DNA of 64,000 nt from Bombyx mori (Eukaryota; Arthropoda; Insecta; Lepidoptera; Bombycidae), in assembly GCF_030269925.1 (NCBI RefSeq), contig NC_085126.1:8434501-8498500 (forward strand). Reading direction: 5' to 3'. The translations under genes and the position numbers were made by a program. The stretch's first letter is position 1. Every line of letters begins with the position of its first letter. Below, one piece after another: positions 28,034-38,997 of the stretch. Below the pieces are notes generated by a model that was given only the letters and a program-made list of their open reading frames with translations, was not told where the DNA came from and ran no database searches.

Positions 28034-29004
28034 TAAGAATTGAATATTTGTGTACAGGCCAGTGCTTTCAATTCTTTTGTAGCAATGTCAAAGATGCTAG
28101 CCTTCTAAGGCGCTAAGCATCACAGTATAGTACATATACATATTGTATTTCGCTATCATTTCAATCATTCATTACCCGCTGTTCAAGCACGTTGTACATC
28201 TCTCAATTTAAATACTATAAGAATAATATCAAATGCTAGAGTTTTATTACATAAAATAGTGGCCCATGAAGAGAACGAACCCGGGACAAATTAAGGAAGA
28301 TCACGGGACTCCCCTTGGTTGTCAAGAACATTGGAATTTTGAAGATTTTCGTTAGAGACTCAGAGGAGACTGAAAGAGCCAACTTATCAGGACTTCAGTG
28401 GTCAGTGGATCAGCTAAAGCTTCACACCGGGAGCTGCGGTCTGCGAAAAGATAAGTGCCCTTTCCTTGCCAACCTACACTCAATAATATTATTAAATCCC
28501 CGATTAAAAGGCTTTCATTGCGTTTAGCAAGTATTCTTTTCATTATTTTGCCTTAAATTAACATATATTTTATTGAATTAACTTGATAAGTGCATATTTT
28601 TTATAATTTTACATAAAAAAACACGTGGATAACTGGGTTTGTAGCTAATAGTAACTGTTTAACTAAACGGCTCAAGTTTTGTTTTTTGTATAAATCGGCG
28701 TTCTTTATTGTCAATTCGCTTTGTTCACGCACTGCCTGTGCGTTACACGTGCGATAAGATTGCGGCTTGAGCCTAGCGAGCTAGGTCTTATGTCATGCTA
28801 TCTTGGCGTGGTCGGCGCGCGGCAATACACAGTTTTGAGGAGCGTGAGATTTTATAACTCATTAATTAGTTTAACATTATTTCCATGATGACCTCCATAA
28901 AGGGTGTCGATGTCTCAACGTTGATTTCTACCGCAGACGTAGCTTTGTAAAGGGTCAAGCAACCAAATTTAAAAACTATAGTAAATCAAATCCAAACATC
29001 TCAG
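28034..29004. other. Intergenic/leader, nothing clearly recognised
   Basis: About 970 bp with no coding signal. The part next to 29005 presumably includes the BEL leader, but I found no convincing primer-binding site or LTR end. Confidence 0.4.
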
Positions 29005-29856
29005 TTGTCTTCTATGGAGTTAACAGAGTTGAATTTAAAGCTACAAAGGTTTGAGACCTTATCGGCACACTTTGACGGCTTGCAGGAAGAGACTGAGGTT
29101 CTGAATCACATTAATTTATCTGGAAAACTAGAAGAGCGAGAGAATATTGAGCATGAGTTTATTTTCAATATTGCCACAGGTACAAATATTATTGACAAAT
29201 ATAATAAAGCTGAAGATGATCAGAGACGGGAATCCATCATTCACGTGCCTCAGTGTTCTCACGATCATAAGGATGTAGGTATTAATTTGCCTCAAATAAA
29301 CATCGCGAAGTTTGATGGTGCGTATTTCCTCTGGCTTGAATTTCACGACACGTTTAAGAGTCTAATCCATGATAATAATAAAATATCTCCTATTCAAAAA
29401 TATCACTACTTAGTATTCTATTTAGAAGGGGCTGCTGCTAGAGTTATTTCCAATTTAGGAATATCATGTGACACATATGAAGAGGCCTGGAAGTTGATTT
29501 GCGACCATTACAGCAACAAAAATTTGTTGACGAATTACGATTTGAGCGCCTTGTTTAATGTCGAGCCTGCTACAAGTGAAACTGAGAAGTCACTTCGGTT
29601 TCTAGTGGATACGGTAACTAAAAACTTACGCGCCTTACGGAGTCTCGGTGAGCCGACAGACAAGTGGGATGCACTAACAATTTTTATGATGTCGTCAAAA
29701 TTACACTTAAACGCCTAAACACGGTTGAATGGCAGCCTAATTTAAACTTTTAACTTTTTCAAAACATTCACAGATCGTGCAGATGTTTTAGAATCTCTCA
29801 ATCGTAACAATAACGGCAAAAATGCATCATCTACATCACGCAGTTCTGATGTTTAA
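29005..29856 (+). pseudogene. BEL/Pao gag fragment
   Basis: A 237-codon open frame (29005-29718), MSSMELTELNLKLQRFETLS, then LPQINIAKFDGAYFLWLEFH and KYHYLVFYLEGAAARVISNL, ending SSKLHLNA. It is colinear with residues 40-300 of the BEL protein at 4813-7371 (LPSFDGNYLKWLEFRDTF, KFHYLRSVLEGSAAVVIKSI). After the stop, DRADVLESLNRNNNGKNASS continues to about 29856. Divergent from the 4813-7371 copy; resembles the gag piece at 31990 on the other strand (NTADVLESLNHN). Confidence 0.8.
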
Positions 29857-29929
29857 CATTTATAAATATAACAACATAATATAACACAACATAATATAAA
29901 TAATATATATATTATAATTCAAACACGGA

Positions 29930-30096
29930 TGTTCCGTTATAAGTACTGAACCATGCATCCGATTGACTTGAAACTTGGTATCCATGTAGAAAATAAATGT
30001 ACTTAATGTTTATATGAGTGTTGGACTCCTTAATAATAATGAAAATAAATAATAATGTTAATTTTAAATGCGCAGTGAAGCGGGCGAGTACGGCTA
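29930..30096 (+). mobile_element. Possible short non-autonomous Helitron
   Basis: Contains the phrase GATTGACTTGAAACTTGGTA and ends GAAGCGGGCGAGTACGGCTAGT. A 3' end of CTAGT after a GC-rich stretch is typical for Lepidoptera Helitrons, which have no inverted repeats or duplication. No 5' TC end was fixed. Weak call. Confidence 0.3.
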
Positions 30097-30102
30097 GTTT
30101 CT

Positions 30103-30228
30103 TATATGGGTGGACCAGCTCACAGCCCATCTGGTGTTAAGCGGTTACTGGAGCCCATAGACATCTACAACGTAAATGCGCCACCCAGCTTGAGATATAA
30201 GTTCTAAGGTCTCAGTATAGTTACAACT
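30103..30228 (-). mobile_element. Bm1-type SINE 3' fragment
   Basis: ATATGGGTGGACCAGCTCAC and the following Bm1 body to CTCAGTATAGTTACAACTCA; matches 11058-11180 and 61176-61300. Truncated at both ends: no poly-T and no tRNA-like head. Confidence 0.8.
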
Positions 30229-30229
30229 C

Positions 30230-31990
30230 AGTAGACTCATTTTCTCTACATAATATTAATTGCAAGTCACGGTCTTCAGGAGCTACTTCAACTTGGCGAT
30301 ACATTTTTTCGATGTCACCGCATAAAATATATTTGTACTGACGGACTCTGAAAAGGATAGAGAAAAGGGAGTCGTGCATATTAGGCCCAATCATTTGAAT
30401 CCCCGGTCACCGTCCTCGAATTAACCCCTAGACACAGCCCACTGAGTTTCTCGCCGGATCTTCTCAGTGGGTCGCGTTTCCGATCCGGTGGTAGATTCTG
30501 CGAAGCACTGCTCTTGCTAGGGTCAGTGTTAGCAACTCTCCGGTTTGAGCCCCGTGAGCTTACCAACACACGTTAGGGTGAAGCTGAAATAGCCTCTCAA
30601 GGCTATCAGCATAAGGAGAATAAAAAAAAAAAATTTGAATATCATTAAGAGAGAAGCCAAAAGTAGTGGGAGCAGAACCATCAAACACTATTCGGATTTT
30701 TGTTGATTCATTATCATTTTTAAATACTGCAAGATGACAGAGAAAATATGATAAATTAGGCATCAGCTGAGGGGATTTTGATAAATGGCCTAATTCCTTA
30801 TACTCATTTATGAACTCAACATATTGTTTTTTTAGATCAAAATTTCGTCTAAATCTTTATTTTAGATTTAAGAAACGTTGCTTTGCCCACTTATAGAAGT
30901 CTTTTAAACAATCAGAAGATTCAATTAGGGTAGTTTTATACAAAACCTTCCTGTACTCAGACAAAAGGTGTGACATTTTAAATGCTGTTCACATACCCTT
31001 TCTCTTGCACTTAAATTGTTATGTTGGGGAACACTCTCCAGTTCCCAGAATTAGGATACAGCTGTATCAAGGTCTGTGTAATCAGATGCACGCATATGAG
31101 CATTGTGACAGTAAATATTCTTGTATATTTTGCAGTTTAATAGGACCAGCTATAAGCCAGCCAAACTTAGAATTTCTTAGTTTAGGATGATCTTGACAAA
31201 GAGATTTTGTCAGCTAATTGTACATTTGAAGAAATAGAAATGTTTTTTAAATTAACAGGAGATTGAGGAAGTTTTCCTGTTAACGCATTTAAACCATAGC
31301 AAAAATAATGATGTTGTAAGAATATTATTTGATTTTATTTGTGTAATACAAATCTCAACAACATTCTTTGATAATTGATTGCCAATACCTATGACATTAA
31401 GTGAATCAATAGATTTAGAAGCTAAAGATAACTTTTCGTTGAGTGTATTTGAAATGAAGGTGGATTGACTTCCACAATCTAAGAGTGCTCTAACATTCAA
31501 TGATTCATGTGTAACAGGGCTGCAAACTCTAACAAGTGCAGTACATAGACGAACTTGGTTTGATGATTGTGTTGTAAAATTAACCACTGACTGTAATTGG
31601 TTAGAAGTGAAATCAGTGACTAAATTGATTGAACTTTTAGGATCATGTACTAGAGTTTAATGACGTTTCTTGCATTCACGACAAGGTCCTAAGCGACAGT
31701 TTGATCTGTTGATGGTTTGTCTCAGACAGTTAGAGCAAAGTTCATGAATCTTTAATTCCTTTAAACGATCCTCAAAACTTTTAAATTTTAATATGGGACA
31801 ATTATATATTCGGTGATCACCCTTACAAACAACACATGGTAGAATTTTGACATTAACATTATTATCAGTTGCAGCAGTGAATGATTAGTATTAGACCTTG
31901 GTACAAAGCGTGGTGTTAGCCGTTGGTGCTCCTGTGTAAGTTGTAAAGCTTAATTATGATTCAAGGATTCTAGAACATCTGCAGTATTTT
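30230..31990 (-). pseudogene. BEL/Pao gag C-terminus, protease and RT remnant
   Basis: Minus strand from gag end (NTADVLESLNHN, about 31980) through a knuckle region (ELCSNCLRQTINRSNCRLGP), protease with VRALLDCGSQSTFISNTLNE (31252-31587), the segment IRIVFDGSAPTTFGFSLND (30560-30763) and RT CGDIEKMYRQVEVAPEDRDL (30250-30320). Broken by stops, a missing segment and two insertions (30401-30632 and the SINE to its left). A different BEL family from 3796-8280. Confidence 0.75.
30401..30632 (+). mobile_element. Short poly(A)-tailed retroposed insert with 8-bp target duplication
   Basis: 232 bp ending in an A run (30622-30632) and flanked by ATTTGAAT at 30393-30400 and 30633-30640. Contains CTCGCCGGATCTTCTCAGTG and CTCTCCGGTTTGAGCCCCGT. 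I associate this sequence with the 3' region of an abundant Bombyx LINE (BMC1 type), but that name is from memory. No coding content. Confidence 0.75.
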
Positions 31991-32667
31991 GCAAATTAAT
32001 GCAATATTTTGATTTTGATAGTAACTATGAATACTGTGTGAACAAAGACTTCAAAAGCAACTAGAAGCAAGAAGCTATAGGAAATCTAATTTATGTACAC
32101 TTGAATTGTAGGATTGTTATATAGAGCATAGATATTAAATGAGTATATTATGTAGTACAAATACCTTTATTTCGTTCATCCATTCATCTGAGCGACTTAT
32201 AATAATGAAACAAACAATACGAAATGTTGTATAGAAACAATCCGCTCACTTTCAGAATTTTTTATTTAAAATAATATAAAGTTTGGAGAGATATACGACA
32301 AAGGGAAGGTCCGAACGTTGTTGTTCGGAACTTGTATATATGCAAGCTTATCTTGAAAATGTCGTAATCGAGATTCAGGCATCTGTCAATTACCTTGCGT
32401 TGTATGATGGCTACCCGCCACAAAGAATATTAATTCTATTTGTAAATTGTTGTTTTCATTAATTATTTTTTATTAATCTAAATCATCCTATATCCTCAGG
32501 ATTTATAAATTAAGACCGATATGGTATTAAATGCTTATCGGAGTCCATATATAACACAACTCGCATGCCACCATAGACTGCAAGCCATGAGGTTAATAAC
32601 TAATATTTTTTTTACTTCACTATATATTTTGATATTAGTAATAATTAGTGTAAATAAACTAAATAAC
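31991..32667. other. Intergenic, nothing recognised
   Basis: About 680 bp of mostly AT-rich DNA without recognised coding sequence or repeat ends. The Tigger-related frame runs on into it below 32668 but carries no transposase motif there. Confidence 0.4.
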
Positions 32668-33317
32668 AAGGGCTTAAGTTTTTCCGATCCGTCCATATTG
32701 ACTGCAAGTAAAACTGTCAACCTCTCTTTACAATGTTTTCCCCCGTGACATTTTTCATCTTTAAAAGTAAGCGCCTTGTCCGGTAAACATTTGAAAAATA
32801 GGCCAGTTTCATCAGTATTAAAAATGTCTCGGGCATCATAGTTTTCAATCAAGGTCTTCAATTTACAGTGCCAATCTAAGCAAACTGCATTATCAACGCT
32901 TCCAATTTCTCCACAAACTTTTTTGAACGCAACTCCATTTCTCTTTTTGAAATTCGTAAGCCACCCTTCACTTGCCGCAAAGTTTTTGATACTTAGAGTA
33001 GACGCGAACTCTTTTGTTTTTTCCTTCAACAGGTTTCCGCTAATAGACACTTTTTGTCCTCTACACTGTCTTAGCCAAATGACCAGGCTTTCTTCCAGAC
33101 GAGGAAATTCACCTTTAGTAGTTCTGTTCCGTACTCCAGCAGTTTGAGCAGAATTAATTTTCTCCTTGTACTTTATTATGACTGAGAGAGTACTCAGAGG
33201 AATCTTAAATTCTTTTGCAACATCACTTTTCTTCTCACCTTCCTCTACTTTTTCGATTAACTTCTTATTTTCAGCAATCGTCAAACATTTATGCTTTCTA
33301 GGACTCATAATTAACAC
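32668..33317 (-). pseudogene. Tigger-type transposase, N-terminal two thirds
   Basis: Open from ATG: MLIMSPRKHKCLTIAENKKL, a CENP-B N-terminal helix-turn-helix (EKKSDVAKEFKIPLSTLSVI), a second DNA-binding block (SEGWLTNFKKRNGVAFKKVC) and the start of DDE_1 with FNTDETGLFFKCLPDKAL (first catalytic Asp) and ERLTVLLAVNMDGSEKLKPL. The frame continues about 45 codons into unrelated sequence. Well preserved as far as it goes; lacks the second and third catalytic residues. Confidence 0.85.
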
Positions 33318-33653
33318 AAACTTTTAATCTGCATACCAACGAAAGACCAACAGTAACTGAAACATAACTAAACAAACCAATTCGTGCGGAAGTGTGAGTT
33401 TAACTATGTGATCATAACAAAAACAAAGGCTCGTGTATGTTTAAATTGTCGAGTGTTGGACGCCGATGAGTTCGAATTAACGCGTCGTTTTATTATATTA
33501 TTATAGCAATGATTTTTTCATACGAATTACCAAGTGCATAAAAATATATTGATTTAGTTCGAAATATAAAGAGATTTTGTAGGGAACTCGTGATAACTTT
33601 GAATTATAGAAAGGTTTTAATTATCGCAGGTTGGAATTAACGAGAGTCGACTG
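32668..33653 (-). mobile_element. Tigger/pogo element, 3'-truncated, with 5' inverted repeat
   Basis: The 5' end on the minus strand is CAGTCGACTCTCGTTAATTC (ending at 33653) next to TA at 33654-33655, as expected for pogo/Tigger elements that insert at TA. The transposase frame runs from 33317. The 3' half, including the rest of the DDE domain and the other inverted repeat, is missing; homology stops at about 32668. Confidence 0.75.
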
Positions 33654-33795
33654 TATACTTTTTGTACTTTGATGCAGCACTTCCAGAATGTGTATTTTTC
33701 ATAGCCTTTTTTGTTCTGAAGTGTGCGTCTCTGGCTGTTTTCCATCTTTGTTTGACCAGTTTCCCTGAAATAATAAATTTCTTTTTTATTTACAG

Positions 33796-34660
33796 ATTTT
33801 TGGCTACAGGTCGGAAATATACAGATTTGCATTATTCTTTTAGAATTGGTATTGCAACAATCAGTCTGATCGTGGACGAAGTGTGTAAGGTAATATGGCA
33901 AACACTCCACGATGAATGCATTCCAACGAAGACCTCTGATATGTGGCAAGAAATTGCTAACGGGTTTCTACAAAAGACCAACTTTCCAAACTGCATCGGA
34001 GCTATCGATGGCAAGCATATCAGAATCGTAAATCCAGCCGGTGGTGGATCAATGTTCTAAAACTATAAGAATTTTTACTCAATAGTTCTCCTAGCTATGT
34101 GCGATGCAGATTATTGTTTCACATATGTAAACATTGGATCATGTGGAAAAAACTCAGACTCATCTATATTCTAAGACAGTGCACTATACAGGAGCCTAGA
34201 AAATAACACTCTAAATATACCAGGACCGAAGGCACTGCCTGGAAGAAATAGTCCAGTTGAACATGTCATTGTTGGTGATGGTGCCTTTGGAATAACTAAT
34301 AAAATTATGAAGCCATATGTGCGAACCAATATGATCCATAAGAAAAAAATATTTAACTATAGATTGAGCCGCAGTAGACGTTATATAGAATCAACATTCG
34401 GTATAATGTCAAACAAGTTTAGAGTGTTTCATACACCTATTAATGTGGGTTTTAATGTTGCAAAGAATATAGTCAAAGCATGCTTTTATAAGAATTCGCG
34501 ATGGTTATCGTATTGAAGATACACTTACAATTGAGGGTATGGTAGAAATACCGACTGCACCCACAAACAGGTCTGGCAATGCTTTGCGAGAACATTTTGC
34601 CGAGTATTTTTTGAGCTCTATGGGTAGGGTGGCCTGGCAAGACTCGTGTATATTTTAACT
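33796..34660 (+). pseudogene. PIF/Harbinger (HARBI1-like) transposase, second exon
   Basis: Starts at a splice acceptor (TTTTTTATTTACAG, ending 33795) with FLATGRKYTDLHYSFRIGIA, the usual first residues of exon 2 in HARBI1-type genes. Then FPNCIGAIDGKHIRIVNPAG (first Asp), LLAMCDADYCFTYVNIG (second region), VIVGDGAFGITNKIMKPYVR and RRYIESTFGIMSNKFRVF. Single stops near 34060 and 34170 interrupt it. The first exon is absent here; sequence left of 33796 looks intronic. Confidence 0.75.
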
Positions 34661-34691
34661 CTAAAATGCCTTGTTCGTTCTAAAATATTAC

Positions 34692-34928
34692 CTATCTTTT
34701 AATAAAACGAAATAAACACTCACCAAGTTGTTGTTTTTCTTCCTCTGAAACATTTTCGAAGAGGACGACGACAATATCCTCCCATCCTTTATTTCGTGAT
34801 TTATTTTTGTACAGTGGATCGGATGCATCCCACAAATTCTTTCGCAGGCGTACCTTGTTTCCACATCGCGATTCGCCATAACTGTACACGCTGACGGCGT
34901 CCGGTCGGTTCGACAGTAGAACGCTCAC
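34692..34928 (-). pseudogene. MADF-domain companion protein of a Harbinger element, partial
   Basis: Minus strand reads VRLRKNLWDASDPLYKNKSR, NKGWEDIVVVLFENVSEEEK, the core of an MADF (Myb/SANT-like) DNA-binding domain. PIF/Harbinger elements commonly carry such a gene next to, and opposite to, the transposase, and this one is tail-to-tail with the exon at 33796-34660. The upstream part is GC-rich and not MADF-like, and no BESS domain is seen. Confidence 0.6.
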
Positions 34929-35439
34929 TGAAGTCAGAGGCGCGCTTACGACGGTCGGCGCCGACGCGCGGCGCGTACGGTCGCTGAGCTGTCAGCGCGC
35001 ACCACTGTCCGCGCTCATAGCTACGCGTACTGTCAGCGCCGAGCGTCAGCGGCGACTCTAAGACCAGCCTAAGGGCCTGGCCACAGCTACTGGCGGTGCG
35101 TTTTGCGGTGCGTTGCGAGGCGCGGCGGGCGGCGTGATTTGCGGGGGTATGCCACAGCTAGACTAGTTGCGACGGCGGCGGCGTCAGAGGTGGACGTATT
35201 TAGAAAGCCCTATCAAAATTCCCTTTCAAAAGTGGCACGATATTACCTTGAAATAAGTGCGTTCTTAGCTGAAGATATTATTCAATCAAGAATAGGAGCG
35301 CACCCAGTAAGAAAAAGAGAGAACTTGGCGAATTCCACCCTATTTATTAGGTATTATATTAGGAATATAAGAACTATCCCGATAAATAGATTATTAATAG
35401 ATTCAACCTTCACAGATATTACCAGGTTCAAATCTAAAT

Positions 35440-35868
35440 TTACCATACGTGTTAATTGCTGATAAAGCCTATCCTCTTAAAAATTATTTGATGCGCCCAT
35501 ATCCACCGGGTGGTTTAAATGCGGAACAAATAATTTTCGACAAAACATTATCCCGGACAAGTGTCACAATTCAGTACGCGTTTGGTATTCTAACTAATAA
35601 ATTTCGTATTTTTACGAAAAGTGTACAGGCAAACAAAAAGCACGCGACATTGATTATAAAGGTTTCGTGCCTTAACAGAAAGTGATGGAGACAGAGATGC
35701 AGATTTTCAGCAGTTTATTTCCCAGTTTGGAGACTCCAATATTCACAATAGCGTACGCAGATCAAGACGGAATAATCGAGAAACGGTTCAAGCATCTAGA
35801 ATACGAAATCAATTCAAATTTCAAATTTTATTTCAATAATCCTATCCAAGAGTATCTAGGAAACCATT
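35440..35868 (+). pseudogene. HARBI1-like transposase, C-terminal fragment
   Basis: Reads LIADKAYPLKNYLMRPYPPG, TLSRTSVTIQYAFGILTNKF, then DADFQQFISQFGDSNIHNSV. These are the last catalytic-Asp region (xADxAYPL) and following AFGIL motif of Harbinger transposases. The preceding 35200-35400 frame (SLSKVARYYLEISAFLAEDI) is not recognised. Confidence 0.7.
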
Positions 35869-35869
35869 A

Positions 35870-36000
35870 GTACCAGAAAATTGTTGTTTTATTTCATCCC
35901 ACATTTTTTTTATAACATGCCTATATTTATGATGTGGATGTTTTGACATCCATATTTCTGGTCTACTCAGTATTTCACTAATGAATTGTTCCACATCCAT
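35870..36000 (-). pseudogene. MADF-domain N-terminus
   Basis: Begins MDVEQFISEILSRPEIWMSK followed by HPHHKYRHVIKKMWDEIKQQ. The F(I)xxxxxxPxIW...W(D)EI pattern is the first half of an MADF domain. It runs head-on into the transposase fragment; the second half is deleted. Confidence 0.6.
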
Positions 36001-36392
36001 TATATTTTATTAGCTCAACGCGCGGTAAAAACAAAATGATTTGTTTCGGTCGCGCGATGCCTCAATGCGTCCACCGACACCGCCGCGCGCGCCGCTCTGA
36101 GCTGTGGCCACCTCCATATTGTCTAGTACATTTGTTTCACTCGCACATGGCGCAGCTCGTCGCCGCCAGATGTCACGCACCTCTCACCGCGCCTCGCAAC
36201 GCACCGCAAAACGCACCGCCAGTAGCTGTGGCATACTTCATAGGTTGTCTACCATTTGTTTTCGCCGCTCCCGCTTGCCGCGCCTCATGACGCACCGCAA
36301 TTCGCACCGCTCTCGGCTGTGGCCAAGGGGTAAATGCATACGCACCGTGGCAGTGACTTGGATCTAACGTGCTAGTGTTGTGAACAAGGAAA

Positions 36393-37570
36393 ATGGATTT
36401 TTCATTTCAAGAATTGGCTTTAATTGCTATTGCTCTAGATGATGAAGTAGCTACAACCGTGAACAAGAAAAGGAGATTTTCTGTACATCCTACATAGCAG
36501 AATAGAGAACAAGAGGGAGAATACCACACTATCTACAAAGAACTTCTGGATGATGAGACTCAGTTTTGTCAGTATTTTCGAATGCCAAAAGAATGTTTTG
36601 CTTTATTGGAAAATAAGCTAAGCTCTTATTTAGCTGGAGTCATGGTCCAGACGGCTGGCCGATCCTTCGGCTGGTCGTAGGACCGTCGAGGCGATTCGCC
36701 CGGTTCTTGTGAACTGGGTGAATCGTCACAGAGGACGGCTCACGCAGGTGCTCACTGGGCATGGTTGCTTCGGTGAGTTCCTGCACCGGATCGGAGCCGA
36801 GCCGACGGCAGAGTGCCACCATTGTGGTTGCGACTTGGACACGGCGGAGCACACGCTCGTCGCCTGCCCCGCATGGGAGGGGTGGCGCCGTGTCCTCGTC
36901 GCAAAAATAGGAAACGACTTGTCGTTGCCGAGTGTTGTGGCATCGATGCTCGGTGACGACGAGTCGTGGAAGGCGATGCTCGACTTCTGCGAGTGCACCA
37001 TCTCGCAGAAGGAGACGGCGGGGCGCGTGAGAGACGCACAGGCCCGCCGCCGTCTAGCGGGGGCCAGGGAGGCGGATATCGCCCAAGCCCTGGCCCTGTA
37101 AGTGTTTCGGGTCCCCTCACATGTCGGCTTGGGGACTGGCGAAGGGGGCCTAAGAAGACGACGTGCAAGCTGCTCTGCACGCGTTTTATGCATGAGCATC
37201 CGGGTGATGGAAGGCCGGCTATCCTCAACCCACGCTGGTTCTGACCCAGCGGGGTATTCCGTAGGATAGACCATTCTAACCGGTGCCATCTAGGCGGGCT
37301 TCGGATAGCCTGCCGACCGAGAGGGCTGGTGGTCGTGGCGCCGACGACCGCCAGTCCGGCGTCCGAGGGTGAGGGTGATGGGAGAGATGTGCTCCGCACT
37401 AAACGCTTCACTTTCCCCCCTTTGCCTTTTCATGAGTTTTTTCTCAAGCGAGGTTTGGACGTTGGACGTTGGTTGGTGAAAAAAAAAAAACAAAGCTCTT
37501 ATTTAATTAAGAAAGACACTGTTATGAAAAGAGCTATCACACCTAGAGAACGTTTGGCTGTGTGTATAAG
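36393..37570 (+). pseudogene. HARBI1-like transposase, first exon, split by an R1 LINE
   Basis: Reads MDFSFQELALIAIALDDEVA, RRFSVHPT (then TAG), GEYHTIYKELLDDETQFCQY and FRMPKECFALLENKLSSYL up to 36632. After the LINE insertion it resumes at 37506 with KKDTVMKRAITPRERLAVCI and a splice donor (AAG then GTAATC at 37571). The exon layout is that of Harbinger transposases. One nonsense codon near 36495 besides the insertion. Exon 2 is not found downstream on this strand. Confidence 0.75.
36633..37492 (+). mobile_element. 5'-truncated R1-clade LINE, second family
   Basis: 860 bp with an A run at the 3' end (about 37479-37490) and a 13-bp target duplication, AAGCTCTTATTTA, at 36620-36632 and 37493-37505. 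The coding part (36709-37101) has LTQVLTGHGCFGEFLHRIGA, zinc finger CHHCGCDLDTAEHTLVAC and ends AREADIAQALAL. The layout matches the ORF2 end of the family at 45364-52391, but the sequence differs enough to be another family. Confidence 0.9.
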
Positions 37571-37696
37571 GTAATCAGAGACATTTTTATATAGTAGTTA
37601 TTTATTTTAAAATTGTAAATGGACTTGACCGCGGCTAGCGTTGTACCATCTTGCAGATCTATCGATCCACGTGGCCGCCACTTAGTTTATTTTGAA

Positions 37697-38350
37697 ATAT
37701 TAGTCATTAGCAGTATCATACTGCGAGAAATAAAGTTGTATTGACTCCGACGACCCTGGTTGTTCAGAAAGTTGTATTGAATCCGACGTCCCTAAATGTT
37801 CAGAAACTGGCAATGACGATGAAATATCCGGCTCTGATGGCGATGAAGGCAAAGGAGAAGACAAAATAATGGGCGTAGATTGCGAATATCTGAGATTTTC
37901 AGTTAATTGCTGAAGCTCCAAATTGTGTATTACTTGAAAAATTTGCCCTTTTGCCAAATGATGCAAATATAGAAAAAATGATTTTAGTGGTAGTCCCTGT
38001 AAAAGGTGGTAGGTGCAAGTCCCTGTAAAAATGCGTCGATAGGATGTCGTTCCTCTTTTTCAATGTGTTCAGTATTTTTGTTTCTATTCATGAGCACATA
38101 TTTCATTAGAGTAGCTGAAGCGGATTCAGGAACAGGGGCAGACATCTTCTCTTTTTTCAGACGCGGATTCCTCTGACTCTCTTGTATTGGCAGGTCGGAT
38201 GGAGGCTCACCTTGCTCATTTGTAGCAGAAGATGAAGATGCAGCTGGTGATAATGCAAATGACGTAAGAGATGGACTAGCTACAATGTCCTTGTGGGACT
38301 GCGAATTTGACTCCTGATCAAAGATGTAGAAAATGCTTTTAAAAAAGCAT
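37697..38350 (-). pseudogene. MADF/BESS companion protein, C-terminal remnant
   Basis: Minus strand carries serine/proline-rich linkers and a BESS-like region: RHPIDAFLQGLAPTTFYRDY, then MHHLAKGQIFQVIHNLELQQ. The hpxxxFLxxLA...K..xFxxxHxLE pattern is that of BESS dimerisation domains found with MADF. Upstream SESASATLMKYVLMNRNKN-type sequence fits. It lies antisense after the first transposase exon, the arrangement also seen at 60607-62180. Two frames; inactive. Confidence 0.55.
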
Positions 38351-38576
38351 TTAAATACAAAATGGAAGATACTTTTCAGATTCACTATTTCAAATGCAAA
38401 ATACAAAATAGTTTTGCGTTTTGTATTTCAAATGCTAAATGCAAAGTAGGTATTTTCAAAATACTTTTTCAAAATAAAATACCCCCTGAGCAAATCACAG
38501 ATATTTTTATTTATTATAGGTACATATTTATTTATCATACATGAGCAGTAGACACACAATGCCGAGCTGGAACTGA

Positions 38577-38627
38577 ACTGGTATTGTTAAAAAGTGATAA
38601 AAATAAACGCTTTTTAACAATACCAGT
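38577..38627. repeat. Perfect 18-bp inverted repeat with 15-nt loop
   Basis: ACTGGTATTGTTAAAAAG at 38577-38594 and its complement at 38610-38627. Surrounding 38340-38470 holds further inverted A/T-rich words (CAAATGCAAAATACAAAAT), so this may be part of a decayed MITE. Confidence 0.8.
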
Positions 38628-38997
38628 TGTTCGAATACATCATCACTCATTTTTCTTCTGTGAGGTCTCATTATCATCCCACCATACGAAAAAAGTCTTT
38701 CTACTCGTGCTGAACTTGGTAAGAAAAATTTTTTTTTATAGTAGGATAAGCATTTTTACATCTCCAGACTTGCTCGTCCTCATGCTCTCATCCTTTAAAT
38801 ATTGCAGGGTTTCCAGATCTATTGTAGTTTTATTAGCACTACCACCCTCACTGGTTGCAGAGGAGTCTGAATCCTGGAACATGTAATGAGACTCGCTTTT
38901 TTTTCTATCGTGCAACAGCTTGAGCTTCATTTATAGCCGGAATCAACAAATCATCGATAAATCCTATGACAATATCCCTCGTTATCAAGTCTAAATA

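Larger units (their letters stand above)
35073..36330 (+). mobile_element. Internally deleted PIF/Harbinger element with TIRs and TAA target duplication
   Basis: Flanked by TAA at 35070-35072 and 36331-36333. The left end is GGGCCTGGCCACAGCTACTG; the right end is the inverse of CCCCTTGGCCACAGCCGAGA. A second, better inverted match to the left end (GCCACAGCTACTGGCGGTGC) lies inside the right side at about 36172-36228. Inside are a piece of transposase (+) and an MADF start (-). At 1,258 bp it is too short to be autonomous and would depend on another Harbinger. Confidence 0.8.

Noticed and set aside
30401..30632. tRNA-derived SINE
   Set aside because: It has a poly(A) tail and duplication but no convincing A and B boxes; more likely a truncated LINE 3' end.
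34930..35069. CpG-island promoter of a host gene
   Set aside because: GC-rich sequence next to Harbinger termini, with no coding exon downstream except transposon pieces.
36036..36367. Plus-strand ORFs of 84-87 codons
   Set aside because: They lie in the GC-rich inverted repeats of the Harbinger element and have no protein-like features.
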